This document shows, in pieces, positions 21,995 through 34,245 of a stretch of DNA of 64,000 bases. A model generated the notes under the pieces. The model saw only the letters and a list, made by a program, of their open reading frames with translations. It was not told the origin of the DNA and did not search any database. A program made the position numbers and the translations under genes. The DNA comes from Apoderus coryli. Taxonomy: Eukaryota > Arthropoda > Insecta > Coleoptera > Attelabidae. How positions within the stretch are numbered: the stretch's first letter is position 1; each line of letters starts with the position of its first letter. The DNA is taken from assembly GCA_911728435.2 (NCBI GenBank), contig OU452198.1:11008001-11072000 (forward strand), written 5' to 3'.

Positions 21995-22415
21995 ATAGTG
22001 GATGGCTGTGGAAGTTAGCATTCTATGTCGATTTGACAGATCATATGAACCAACTGAATTTGAGATTGTAAGGAGAATATCAGCTTTTCCCTGATTCATA
22101 CACCAATATTAAATCCTTCAGGCAGAAAATAAAGTATTTCAATCGCAATTACGTAAAAAATGTTTAAAACATGTGAGATATTCAGCCACACTACGTGGAG
22201 ACTGAATTTCTCATTAATTTTGCAATCGAAACTTTGAATGCTTTAAAGTTAAATTTTGATATTCGTTTCTCAGACTTTAATGTGATTGTGAATTAAATTA
22301 AGATTTTTCAAAATCCTTTTGACATTGGCTCTCGCGGGCCAGGTTGCTGACACTAGTCTTAAGCTGTCGCGGTTCGGATTGATGGCACTGGCAGGCCATA
22401 GTTTGGAGACCACTG
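21995..22415 (+). pseudogene. hAT transposase C-terminal relic with 3' terminal repeat
   Basis: Three frames together give LAFYVDLTDHMNQLNLRL, a stop, GEYQLFPDSYTNIKSFRQK, FQSQLRKKCLKHVRYSA, then FDIRFSDFNVIV, a stop, KIFQNPFDI. This order matches the C-terminal half of hAT transposases of the GTF2IRD2/ZBED5 kind (LTDHLN, NLxLQG, FxxKLxLF, FxVRFxDF, FQNPF). The 3' end at 22415 is the inverse of CAGTGGTCTCCAAACTATGG, a typical hAT terminal repeat. At least two stops and two frameshifts make it dead. The 5' half is absent. Confidence 0.7.
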
Positions 22416-22555
22416 GTTTTGACAATTAAGTTAAAATTGTAAATAAATGATATTGACAAATACGTACATGCCTATTATTACTTCAATATATCAAGTGATT
22501 ATATTCATACATTTATTGAATTACATCAACGAAGATTATGTAAATCTTTTTATTA

Positions 22556-23212
22556 TACAGGGTTATTCACGCCATACGACACGGAATAAACTATTTAATT
22601 TCCTAAAGGTTTTATTCATGGGTTCGATAAAAAGGATTTATGGCTACATTTTAAAAATTTTGTAAATCTATACAGGGTGTCCCAAATATAAGAAATGAAC
22701 CATAGTTGTGTTTTTTGAATGCCCTGTATATGAATATATTTTTAGATTCCCCGTTCCAAATAAACCTAAGTTTCATTAAAGTACATCTCACCTAAACCTG
22801 ATATTTTTTTAAATATTTTCATTTTTTTTAAATATAGACATAATTTGAATGAAAAAATTCACACCTATTCGTTTGTTTTTTTTAAGCTTGTTACGCCAAA
22901 TATAAAAAACCCCCAATACTAAATACGAGTACAATAATAAAAGTAAAGGCTAATTCTATATAGCTTGTTTATTTCAAATGGAACACCCGGTATATGAGGT
23001 AAAAATTGGATGCACAAAGTAATTATCTGCCAAATATTATAATATACTTTCCTATGGATAACTCTTGACGTGTTCGTGGAAAATGCACATATTCATAATA
23101 TTAGACGATTTTTTAAATGAACCTGAATTTCATGTAGACCACCCTGTATTTGATGATGATGAAATTAATTATCTATTAATCACTCTAAGGTTTTCCAATA
23201 GATGTGTATATT
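22556..23212 (+). repeat. Interspersed repeat R1, copy a (left part)
   Basis: It begins CAGGGTTATTCACGCCATACG and matches 47114-47730 closely, including embedded CAGGGTGTCC and ACCACCCTGTA words, so it is a composite of several MITE ends. Helentron-like element 2 interrupts it at 23213; its continuation resumes at about 25112 (TAATTTTGCATG to about 25215). Confidence 0.7.
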
Positions 23213-25111
23213 TAGCTCTCCATATCATATATGTAATAAGTATATGTATATATGGAGACTATTAGTTTCATGAAAAAAATTTTTTTTTTAATTTCACCGG
23301 AAATACTTGTTTTTGGTCATTTTATACATAAATAAGTAGTTTTAAAAAAATGTATCTCTATCTGTCTGTCTGTCTGTCTGTCTGCCTGTCTGTATCCACG
23401 AAAAGGCAAAAACCGCTTAACAGATTTTAATCAAATTTGGTACAAAAATACTATTGGACATGGCAAGGAGCTGATTAGATTTTGGGAAACATTGAGCGTA
23501 GGCAAAGGGTTTAAAAGAGGGTTCAAAAATAAAAAAAATTCATAGTTCTTAAACTTATCCGAAATACTGCATAATTTTTTACGCATTTAATTGAGTATAA
23601 CCTAAAATATTGAACATAAAATATTAGACCACATTGGCGTTCGAAAATAGTGTAAAATGGGGTAAAAAAGATTTAAAAAAAAACGTATTTCTTAAAAATA
23701 GCAGAAATATTAACTAGTTATTTATAGTTTTGATAGAACATAACCTATAAAATGTGTCATGAATAACTTACTTTCATAGGCGTTCGTAAATAGTGGAAAA
23801 GGGGTCAAAATATAAAAAATATATATTTCCTAAACTTATTCGAAATATGGAATAATTTTTCATAGTTGTGATACAATATAAGCTAAAAAATATTCCATAA
23901 AAGAATTGGTTTACACAGGCGTTCGAAAATAGTTTAAAAAAAGGGTCAATAACGAAAAAAAAAACGTTTCCCAAATATACCAGAAAAATTGGCTAATTAT
24001 ATATAGATTTGATATAAGATAACCTAAAAAATGCAGCATAAAATTTTTATTAACATATGCGTTCGTAAATAGTAGAAAAAGGGGTAAAATAAAAAAAAAT
24101 TTAAATGTAAAAATTTTTATATTTAACTAGATGAATTGGTGTTAAAAATACACGACAAAAATTAATGTACCATAGGCGTCCGTGAAAATTCTATAAAAGG
24201 GTCAGAAAAAAATTGTATCCGTGATAACTCAAAAACCACTTAACGGATTGTAACCACATTTGGTACGAAAATACTACAGGATATTTATAGGTGGTGATTA
24301 ACATTTAGCGTAGGCAAGGGGTTTAAAGAGGTTTCAAAAATTTAAAAAATCATAGTTCTTAAACTTATCCGAAATATTGAATAATTTTTTATAGTTGTGA
24401 TAGAATATAACCTAAAAAATGTTACATAAAAGAATTAGTTCACACAGGCGTTCGAAAATAGTGTTAAAAAAAGGGTCAAAAACGAAAAAAAAAATGTTTC
24501 CCAAATATACCAGAAAAATTGGGTTATTATATATAGCTTTGATATAAGATAACCTAAAAAATGCAGCATAAAATTTTTATTTACATAGGCGTTCGTAAAT
24601 AGTAAAAAAAGGGGTAAAATTAAAAAAAAAATTAAAATGTAAAAAATTTTATATTTAACTAGTTGAATTGGTGTTAAAAATACACGACAAAAATTAGTGT
24701 ACCATAGGCGTCCGTGAAAATTCTATAAAAGGGTCAGAAAAAAATTGTATCCGTGATAACTCAAAAACCACTTAACGGATAACCTACAACATGCAGCATA
24801 ACAATTTTGTTTATATAGGCGTTCGTAAATAGTAGAAAAGGGGGCAAAAATAAATTTTATAATAAAACTAAAAAAAAAATCAATTATTTTGCGTACAAGA
24901 ATTTGGCCTAGATCTGAAATATAAAATATCTGCGTATAAATAGTGCCTCCAAAGAAGAAAAAGGCACAAAACCCGATACAAAAAAAAAAAAAATAGCTGA
25001 TGTCTAAAACAAAACAAAAATTTATTAAATTTAGATAAATGACAAAAAGGTCATAAAATTATTACTTTTACACTTAAATATGGAGAGCTATTCGTGCCTC
25101 GGGGGCAACAG
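23213..25111 (+). mobile_element. Helentron-like (HINE-type) element 2, uninterrupted
   Basis: It has the same layout as element 1: 5' TAGCTCTCCATATCATATA, GTCT run at 23361-23393, and a tandem body with GTATCCGTGATAAC at 24215 and 24747 (532 bp apart). The 3' end has ATATGGAGAGCTA followed by the GTGCC...GGCAAC hairpin near 25093-25109. The host on both sides is repeat R1, so the insertion point lies between GTATATT and TTTTAATTTTGC. No Rep/helicase or endonuclease is encoded. Confidence 0.7.
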
Positions 25112-25384
25112 TTTATTTTAATTTTGCATGAAAAAGAACATATTGTTTATTGGTAGTAATAGGAAGAATTTCTCAAAATTATAATATCTGTCAAGTCAGC
25201 CATGAGAATTTGACAAACCATATATTTAAACAATAACATATAAATAAATACATTTTTAACTTAAATTAAATAACAAGATAGGTATACATAAATACTGATA
25301 AATTTTATAATAAATGGTTGGACTCTACGCACATTTGAATCCTTTTCTTAAACCCTTCAACAACTTTAACCTGGTGTAACGCTT

Positions 25385-26350
25385 CTAAACGCTTAGTTTA
25401 TTTGCTCTTTCATCTCCTCTATTAAAAAAGGTTTAATTTTCAATCATTTTGTTCCTGCCTATGTACAAAATTTAACACGATTTAAAATCAATACTGTAAA
25501 GTTCTTGATGCAGTTGCACTGTATTTGGTGTATCTCGAAAACTGCTTTGAGCGTAAACGCGCGATGCCAGTAAAGCGTTTTTGGATCATTCTCCCAGAAT
25601 AAAAATGAAGTCTATTCTTTCTCCTTTGGAATATGTTCGCATTTTTGATTAATTGAATTAAATCAAATGTCACAGATAAAAAACTGTTTTATGAAAAATT
25701 CTCACCTCTTAGGTAAGAATTTTCAACAGACTATTTGACAGTAAATTTCAAATTAAAAAAAATGTATTGTCTTCTCAAATTCTCATAGCTGACTTGATAA
25801 ATATTATAATCTTGAAAATTCTTCCTATTATTACCAATATGTGTGCCTCTTCCATGCAAAATTAAAGATATACATATCTATAGGAAAACTTTAATTTAAC
25901 TTTAATTTTTGCATAATCAAATACAGGGTGGTCTACATGAAACTAAGAGATTCAATTAAAATTTCGCCTAATATTATGAATATGTACATTTTCCACGAAA
26001 ACGTCAAGAGTTATCCATAGGAAAGTATTGTAATATTTGACAAATAATTACTTTGTGCGTCTAATTTTGACCTCATATACTGGGTGTTCCATTTGAAATA
26101 AACAAGTTATTTAGAATTAAATTTTACGTTCATATAACTTATATTATTGGACACCCTGTATTTAGTATTGGGGGTTTTTATATTTGGCGTAACAAGTGAT
26201 GAGTGGGTATATTTATCAGCCGGCTTAAAAAGAACAAACGAATAGGTGTTAATTTTTTCATTTAAATTATGTCTACATTTTTATAAAAATTAAAATATTT
26301 AAAAATCTGTCAGGTTTAGGTGAGATGTACTTAAATGAAAGTTCAGCTTC
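25385..26350 (-). repeat. Interspersed repeat R1, copy b
   Basis: The reverse complement matches 47.3-48.2 kb and the flanks of Helentron-like element 2. It preserves the uninterrupted target site (near 25860-25885) for that element. A fragment around 25440-25490 is also shared with 48060-48110. No function can be assigned. Confidence 0.65.
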
Positions 26351-27300
26351 AAATACTGTAAAAACTATTCTTCAGAAATTCCAAATTTCAGGTGAATAAA
26401 TTCTTGTATCATATCACTTATGGGTCTATGCAATATGATTACAGTTATTGTTTTCTATTTAAAAACACAAGCAATAGTTATTGTAGCACGTGTAAGTTGG
26501 TAGGCCCGCCAAAAAGAAAATCATCATCAATCATTTTCCACAACAGACAAAGAACATAATAAAACCGAAAGCCAGATTTCACGCTCAGACTCATCTGCTT
26601 GCTTGTCGTATTTTTTTATTCTCTTTTCATTATTTTTTAATATTTTAGTGTCGCGTCAGCATATTATTAATACAGGAAGCTTTTAAACACTCATTACTCT
26701 TAATTTATATCGCGTATACCTACTAGTGCAAAGAGAACGTGTGTTAACACTTCAAACATCTGTTAACATATTAACTATACAAGAGTGTAACGAGGTGTGT
26801 ACTTGTTAAATATTTTTTGTGTAAAGAAAAAATAATAATTTGACGAGTGAAATCGTGGTAAAAATTTTTTGGAGTGATGCCATACATAGTCGGACAATAT
26901 GTTATGGGGTTGGTACTGTTTTGTTTTTACTTTCTTGCTCGTTATTGGGATTTAGGAATATTTTTATATTGGCGACGAGGAAGATTACATTGGATTTTGT
27001 GTTTAGCTCAAATTTGTCATTGATAATAAGTACCTGGTAGGAAAACATACACGGTGATTCGCGGTCGATGTCAGAGTAGACATTTATGGAAAACGAGTCC
27101 TAGGATTATTTGGACAATTTAGTAAATGTGCCAATCTAATCTATACTTGTAAAATATTTTGGCGTTTTTGACACTTGCGGGTATACCGGAGAAGTTATAC
27201 CAACTTTCTTATTTCAAATGGAACATACTGTATTGGATTGCATTTTTAGATTCCTTACCACTTTGGACGTATTTTATCTTAACACTTCCCTATCGGGATG
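26351..27300. other. No gene recognised
   Basis: AT-rich DNA. One stretch near 27207-27255 (ATTTCAAATGGAACA...) repeats part of R1. No exon was recognised. Confidence 0.4.
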
Positions 27301-27304
27301 ACAT

Positions 27305-28916
27305 CAGGTCCGGATGGTCTTCCATCTTTCTTTGTAAAAGACTGTATGCCGGTTCTGGTTGGGCCGCTGTGCTTAATATTTAACTTGGCCCTTGAAAATA
27401 AGGTATTTCCGCAGGAGTAGAAGGTGTCTAAGGTTGTTCCTATTCTGAAGTCGGGTGACAGATCTGTGATTGATAACTATCGCCCGATTTCCATTCTATC
27501 GAATTTTGCAAAAATTTTTGAGTCTGTACTATATGATCGTATTTATAGTTTTGTTAGAAATCAGATTTCCACTGTACAACATGGTTTCTTTTCCCATAGA
27601 TCTACTGTGTCTAATCTAGCGGTTCTTTCTGAAAATGTTTCTGAGGTTTTAGATCGTGGAGGCCAAATTGATGTAATATATACAGATTTCACAAAGGCAT
27701 TTGATAGAATGGATCACGGCATTTTGATGCGAAAATTTGACCAGTTTGGTTTTGTTTTAAACCTAAAATTGTTTCTTCAGTCATACTTGAAAAATAGACC
27801 TCAGTATGTTTCTCACAATGGCTACCAGTCACATACATATACAGCTTTTTCAGGAGTGCCTCAGGGATCGAACCTTGGACCCCTCTTTTTTATGTTATTT
27901 ATCAATGACCTGGAGAATGGAATGAATTGTGATCGGCTGATGTTTGCGGATGATCTTAAATTGTACAGTTCTATTGATAGTATCGTTGACTGTGCTAACC
28001 TACAGAACAATTTGGAGCTGGTGCATGAATGGTGCGTACTAAATAAACTTTCACTTAATCCGTCGAAGTGCAAATATATCAGTTTTACGCGCAAGAGGGT
28101 GATCATTGATTACGTTTATTCCATTGATCAGGTGCAAATCTCACGATGTGAATCTGTCACTGATTTAGGAATTATATTTGATTCGAAATTTACGTTTGCT
28201 GAGCATATCAATTATAAGGCACTAGAGGCAGGTAGGACATACGGTTTTCTGGTTAGGAATTGCAGGGGATTTAGAAACACAGATACCCTTAAAACGCTGT
28301 ACTTTAGCTACGTGCGCTCTAAACTGGAATATGGGTCACTGATATGGTATCCATATTATGTGACTCATCAAAATACGGTCGAAAAAGTGCAACGTAGATT
28401 TTTGAAGTACTTAATGTATAAAGCGGATGGTCATTACCCTCCAAGTGGTACTGACTACCAATTAACGACAGATCGATTTGAGATACCAAGTCTTGAACTT
28501 AGAAGGAAAATAAATTCTTTGCGATTTCTTTACAATTTAGTTCACTCCAATATAGATTGTTCCCACTTGCTTTCAAGAATTAATTTCAACGTTCCAAGGC
28601 AATATATAAGGTCCAGTACAACATTTTATTGTGGTTATGCTAGGACGAATCTTATGTTGAGATCTCCTATTTCTATTTGTACCAGAAACTACAATCTTAT
28701 GTGTAAATATTGTGATATTTTTCCGTGTAGTGTTAAAGAAATTATGGATTGTGCCATGTCTCATGTTACTGGTTAGTATTACCATTAAGAGCTAGTTTTC
28801 TTTTTATTTTAATTTAAGTTTATTTTTTTGTGGTTTCACCGTTTTGGAATTATTATTATTTTGTCCTATAATTGGCTTCGCTGTTGGACAATAAATGCTA
28901 TTATTATTATTATTAT
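27305..28916 (+). pseudogene. Jockey-like LINE, 5' truncated, RT almost intact
   Basis: The reading frame starts in SGPDGLPSFFVKDC at 27305, the block at the start of LINE RT domains. It has one stop (TAG, 27418-27420) and is then open to 28776. RT blocks appear in order: YRPISILSNFAKIFE, GFFSHRSTVSNL, YTDFTKAFDRMDHG (first catalytic Asp), SGVPQGSNLGPL, and LMFADDLK (catalytic FADD). A C-terminal region follows with no zinc finger seen. The 3' UTR ends GGACAATAAATGC and (TAT)n at about 28916. The endonuclease and ORF1 are missing. The same 3' tail occurs at 53065. It would have reverse-transcribed its own RNA at the target site; this copy cannot do so alone. Confidence 0.85.
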
Positions 28917-29149
28917 CCCTATCTTCAACTGTTTTTGAATAAATAATTTATTTTCAATTTTTTTGGCCAAAAACAGGTCTGCGAATCAAATTCTAATTTC
29001 GTTATTTAAATAGGCAAAATGTTGAAATTTCAGCAGTAACAATGCTTTAGAAAATGCAGGTGCGTTGACCGTTGATACCCAGTTACAGTTTTCTCGAATG
29101 GTATATTACTCGTACATTATAATTTGAAGGACTAAAATCCTTGAAGATG

Positions 29150-29440
29150 ACATCATGTAATAATAATAAATAAAATAACTCCAACCCAAGCAGCACAGGT
29201 GTTCCCACTCCAACCTCAAGCTCACAGATGAGAACCTGCTGGTTAAGGCGATCGGAAGCCTTGGATAAATCAGTATATATGAACTTGGTAACCGACCTGC
29301 AAAGCCCGAGATAAGTAATCTGTAAATACTAACCAATTAAACTCAGTGGATCTTACAGCTCGAAAACCGATTTATTTGTCGATTATCAAAGGACTCAGAG
29401 CAGCTAGTGACCACACTTTCTATGAGCTTCGGGATGGCAC
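29150..29440 (-). pseudogene. Jockey-type reverse transcriptase relic
   Basis: The minus strand encodes FRAVRSTEFNWLVFTDYLSRAL, then VGYQVHIYTDLSKASDRLNQQVL. This matches the RT segment GFRxGRSTxTNLLVFTDYLS...VYTDFSKAFDRVNHxxL, with the first catalytic Asp kept. It is a different, more diverged family than the LINE at 27305. No further RT blocks remain. Confidence 0.65.
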
Positions 29441-29479
29441 TTAGCATTATTATAAAATAGTTACAGTCGAACCTCTATA

Positions 29480-30606
29480 CAGGGTGTCCCCAAAAACATT
29501 CCCCACCCTTTGAGGGTAGAATCTATGACCAAAAATAAGACAAAAATCATTTATGTCAAAATTTCGAAAAATGTCTCCTTATGAAATTGTGACCATTTTG
29601 AATATTATGATGAAGTAATTTTCGAAAATAAAATCAAATGTTCAAATTCAAATTATTTATTAACTAAACACATAATAAAACAAAAATATTTCAATTTACA
29701 AAGGCAAGTGTTCGAAATCCTCACTATTTTATTCAATAATTGTTTTCTACACGGCCTATTGCTTCGTTTGTAATTTGTGCTAAAGCTCCATAAATGCGAA
29801 CAATAACATCATCTTCAGTGTTGGGTAGGACATGGTAAACCGTATTTTTCAGATAACCCCAAAGCTAAAAGTCTATTGGGTTGAGATCCGGGGACCTAGG
29901 AGGCCAAGAAATAGGGCCTCCACAATCGATCCATTGGTTGAGAAAACGTCGATTTAATATCTCCCAAACATTTCGAGAATAACGGGCAGTTGCACCATCA
30001 TGTTGAAATACAATATTCGGCCGCTGTACTAAAGGAACTTTTTCCAGAAGAGTTGGTAATTTGTTATCGCAAAAATTGGCAAAGTTTACGGCGTTTGGTA
30101 TCCTAGGTAGAAACTGTGGTTCTATTATCATATTCCTCGTCAGACAAATCCACACATTTAAGCTCCAGCGTGCTTGCTTATGTGATTTGGTGCTTATTTT
30201 TGTAATTCCAACAATGCAAGTTGTGCTGATTGAACACTCCTTGCTGGTTAAAATGGGCTTCATCACTCTACAATACTTGTTTAAAAATGTCTTCATTTGC
30301 GTCCAGGCAATTTAAAAAAAATCTACAAAATCACAAGCGCAACTCAGTATCCCCAGGATGCAATTCTTGAATCGGCTTTATAGGATAAGGATGCAGATTT
30401 TCTCTTTGCATGAATCTGTTTATATCAAGGGTGACCAGATTTAAATTATTAATTCCAAGTGAAAGATTTGTCTAATTTCAATATTCAAAATGGTCATAAT
30501 TTCATAAGGAGACAATTTTTGAAATTTTGACATAAGTGATTTTCGTCTTATTTTGGGTCGTAGATTTTACCCCCAAAGGGTGGGAAATGTTTTTTGGGAC
30601 ACCCTG
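29480..30606 (-). mobile_element. Mariner-like DD41D element, internally deleted
   Basis: An 1127 bp element with CAGGGTGTCCC ends, TA on both sides and inverted repeats of about 125 bp. The minus strand keeps the core and C-terminus of the transposase: SDEAHF (first Asp, after a stop where Trp is usual), FQHDGATARYS (second Asp) and SPDLNPIDF (third Asp), with 41 residues between the last two. A frameshift lies near 30130, stops interrupt the frame, and the N-terminal helix-turn-helix region is deleted. The largest open piece is 29865-30296. It belongs to the same DDxD class as copies A-C but a distinct lineage. Confidence 0.8.
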
Positions 30607-30789
30607 TATAATGAAAGACCAAAATGTCGACCGAAATTGCACTATAGACAGTTTTTCACTATATAAAACAAAACTCAACAAGCAACAACAAAAATCGCAA
30701 AATTGAATTGTCGATTTTTAAGAAATCTTCAAGTAAAAAATCTGCGTCTAGGTTAGCAGTTTTTGTAGAATACGCGCCATTGTATTTTT

Positions 30790-31110
30790 AAGGTAGCGAG
30801 ATCGATTTCGCCTTCTTCCTTATATTCTTCTCTTATAATACCCTGGTCCATAGGTTGCAATTTGGAGGACGTGTTTGGTGGGAAAAAGGTCATTTCACAC
30901 TAACTGGATGTGCAGGACAATTGTCATCCATGCCTTTTTATTATTGCCGTAATTTAACTCCAGAGATTTAACTCCTTTTAAACAACGGGGATTTTTCCTT
31001 TTACCTATGAGTAGTAATTTCAGTTTTTCTGAGCCATCCATATTTGCTCCAACCATTTATCACTTTTAAAAGCGAAAGTTTTATTTGGCAAACATTTAAA
31101 ACTACTACTA
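30790..31110 (-). pseudogene. Tigger/pogo (CENP-B-like) transposase relic
   Basis: Minus-strand fragments give [62 protein letters not shown] (second catalytic Asp region) and FPPNTSSKLQPMDQGIIR (third Asp). This is the DDE_1 core of Tigger/pogo transposases in the right order. A deletion between KKAWM and DNCPAHP, several frameshifts and missing ends make it a relic. Confidence 0.75.
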
Positions 31111-31114
31111 CTAG

Positions 31115-32620
31115 GCCTCGAGTATAAAATGGATTAGGAATTCCCCAGGTGTCTCACCGAAATTTACCTGCTTTATTGCCTACCAGTAGGCGTGATGAAC
31201 GCGTTAAGAACATTTTCAAAAGAATGCGAAACCCGAAAAGGCCAATATCTAAATAAGTGCATAAAAATTTATACATAAAAGTCTGGTAAAAATTTTATTA
31301 TATTGAGTGCAATGAGAAAGTGCTTTTCATTTTTTTAAATCTCTAAAAATAATGTCAGAAATAAATAAAAACTAAAATTTTCAAAGGACAAAAATTGTTA
31401 ATATAATTTTTTGGATACCCTATGTTTATGAGTATGTTAGGGATATTGTTTTAAGCAATATGAATTATTATAACTCATTATCAGTGACAAAATATCAGAC
31501 AGAAAAAAAATTTAAATCAAAATGGCTTTATTTTTTTAAAATCTCAATATTTTCCAAATTTGACGTGATATATCGATATATTCCTTCAATTACTTTTTTC
31601 TCCCTAACGTAAACGCTAATTAATACACTGTATACAAAAACAAAATAAAAAAATTTTGACGAAATTAGGAGTCTCAAACTCTGTAAGTTTCATTGTGTAT
31701 TAAATTTCAAAATTCAGGGCTCATGGCTCTAATTATAAATAATTGGTGTTTATTTATTATTATTTGAGTTTGAAATGAAGGCAAAAATTGGTCTGTTCCG
31801 CTTGTTTTGGCCAGCAGTTTATTTCATGAATTATGAACAAAATAAAAAAGAACATAGTTTCACCGGAAAAGAAACCCTCGTATATAGAATAGAGCAAACT
31901 ATAAAAAGAAACAAAAGCGTAGTTAAAATAGCAATTTAGTGAAAAAAAAAAGATTTATTGTGGTGATTTATTATGGAAAAAAAATACAGTTCCTTTGTGT
32001 ATCTATAAGTGTGGAGAAATCATTCTGTGGAAAATATTTTAATTTTAATGTGGCAGAAAATATTTAAATTAGGTAGATAGTTTCTTGGTTCTTTGTCTTG
32101 AAATGTGTTTTAAATTAAAATTATTTTGAAATAGGTTCAAAATATTTTTGAGGGTCATTAGACTAAAAATAGTTGTATTTAATTTTTCATAAAAAGTCGT
32201 ATGGACTGATCAAATTTAGTCGAAGTTTTAGTAATAGAATTTGGCTATTTTTTTTTTTCATGACCGACTACGACATATTGAAATTTGTTTCAGTTACAGT
32301 TGCTTAAAGATTGTTAATTTTTTACAATGGCGTACCATTTTTTTTTTAAATTGCCTAACGATGTGTCTGTATGCACTCCTTTGGTGGAAGTAAAATAATA
32401 TTTTTTACGTAAAAAAATATATAATTCAATTTTCTATCCACACGTGCCAATTTTAATAATAATAGTCATTTGTTTCCAACGGGCAATACCCATTTCCAGG
32501 AAAATCGATATAAATGTTAAATAATAATTCATCAATTAAGTAACTAACTAAAATAATTGAATACAAGAAAATAAATATACCTACAATAATTATGAAACAA
32601 AAAGAATGAGATCCTTAAAA
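31115..32620. other. No gene recognised
   Basis: AT-rich DNA. A block around 31310-31375 (CTTTTCATTTTTTTAAA...GTCAGAAATAAATAAAAA) recurs near 46025-46085, so part of it is interspersed repeat. Confidence 0.4.
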
Positions 32621-32627
32621 ATAATTA

Positions 32628-33977
32628 ACATTTTTGGATTCTAAATAAGATTTCAGACATATTCATGTATCATGTCCTATACCTAACGTCAGTCGTTTTT
32701 GACTTATATCAAGATTTATGTCAAAATTGACAGTTTAGGGCTCCATAAGAATTCCGTTTTTTCCTTGTAAATCAGTACTTAATAATTATTTTGCAGGTAT
32801 TTTCTTATCAGGTGCGATCTTCTATTTCGAATTGACAAGACATTTTCTGATTAGTTTATACAGGGTGGTCAAAAAATTATATTGAAAACGGTTCAAGAAA
32901 AACAGTTGAAAGTCAATTTTTTCAAATGGATTGGGTATATTATTATTATTTTATCTTCCTTGGCATTAAAAAATAATGCAATTTTGAAATAGGTTATCAT
33001 TTTCTAAAATGCATAGTTTTCGAAATATCGTCATTTTAAATTTTTCTGCAGCGCCTACCGTTGTCTCTCTGGAAGCTAGCTAATTAATTTAGTTAGCCAT
33101 GGAATTATTGTCATTTTAACGTCAAACTAAACGTCAAATTAATAAAAATGTGTGTCTTTCACCATACAAAAAACGTTCACACTTAATTTATTTTGAAAAT
33201 TTCGTTCACGAATAGCGTGCGGATTCTCAGAAGCCCAAAAATTACTATTTTGTCTATTAACGATTCCATCTCTCGAAAATTTCGACTCATCTGTCCAAAT
33301 CACTTTTTGCAAAAACAAGGATCTTCTAGCGTTCGTGCTAAAATGGTTTCGCAGAACCGTACACGTCGTTCGGCATCACCTGCTTCCAGAGCGCAAAGAT
33401 ATTTGAATTTAATTGAATGTAAACCACTACTTTTTAATATTTTTTGGACAGAGGATTTTGAAATTCCCAGATCTTGTTCAGCAGTACGCATGTCATTATT
33501 TTCATGGCTAACTAAATTAATTAGCTAGCTTCCAGAGAGACAACGGTAGGCGCTGCAGAAAAATTTAAAATGACGATATTTCGAAAACTATGCATTTTAG
33601 AAAATGATAACCTATTACAAAATTGCATTATTTTTTAATGCTAAGGAAGATAAAATAATACTAATATACCCAGTCCATTTGAAAAAATTGACATTCAACT
33701 GTTTTTCTTGAACCGTTTTTAATATAATTTTTTGACCACCCTGTATAAACTAATCCGCAAATGTCTTGTCAGTTCGAAATAGAAGATCCCACCTGATAAG
33801 AAATTACCTGCAAAATAATTATTAAATACTGATTTACAAGGAAAAAACGCAATTCTTATGGAGCCCGAAACTGTCAATTTTGACATAAATCTTGATATAA
33901 GTCAAAAACGACTGACGTTAGGTATAGGACATGATACATGAAATATGTCTGAAATCTTATTTATAATCCAAAAATGT
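32628..33977. repeat. 1.35 kb palindrome with a mariner-like element at its exact centre
   Basis: The outer arms 32628-32860 and 33744-33977 are inverted copies of each other, mostly identical. At the junction they read AGTTTA and TAAACT, so joined they form AGTTTATAAACT, whose middle TA is the target of the nested element at 32861-33743. With that element's own 240 bp inverted repeats, the total inverted arm length is about 470 bp. Confidence 0.8.
32861..33743 (-). mobile_element. Mariner/Tc3-like deletion derivative with 240 bp inverted repeats
   Basis: Ends are CAGGGTGGTCAAAAAATT and its inverse, with TA on both sides. The centre encodes, on the minus strand, AEQDLGISKSSVQKILK (second helix-turn-helix), RRVRFCETIL, and after a +1 frameshift VIWTDESKFSRDGIVNRQN (first catalytic Asp), NPHAIRERNFQNKLSVNVF. 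The second and third catalytic residues and the C-terminus are deleted. It cannot move without a helper. Confidence 0.8.
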
Positions 33978-33986
33978 AATAATATA

Positions 33987-34169
33987 TAGGGTGTTCCATT
34001 TAAAATCACAAAGTTGCCATCAACTTCCGGTATAACCGGAAGTGCTATGCCGTTGCTATTATATTATTTGAGTAGAGCATATTTGACAATATAGACACTG
34101 AAATTTTCAAAATTCAATTCGAAGTAGTTTCTGAAATAATCTAATGGGTTGCCACCGTAGGACACCCTG
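33987..34169. mobile_element. 183 bp MITE
   Basis: The left end is TAGGGTGTTCC and the right end GGACACCCTG, with TA outside. It matches the two parts of 48696-50340, which is the same MITE split by a 1.47 kb insertion. Too short to encode anything. Confidence 0.75.
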
Positions 34170-34245
34170 TATATAGATATAGTATAATATAGTAGCGGGC
34201 CAGAAATGAGCTGGGAATGCGACGAGTCGATGCCGTTTTCAGCGT

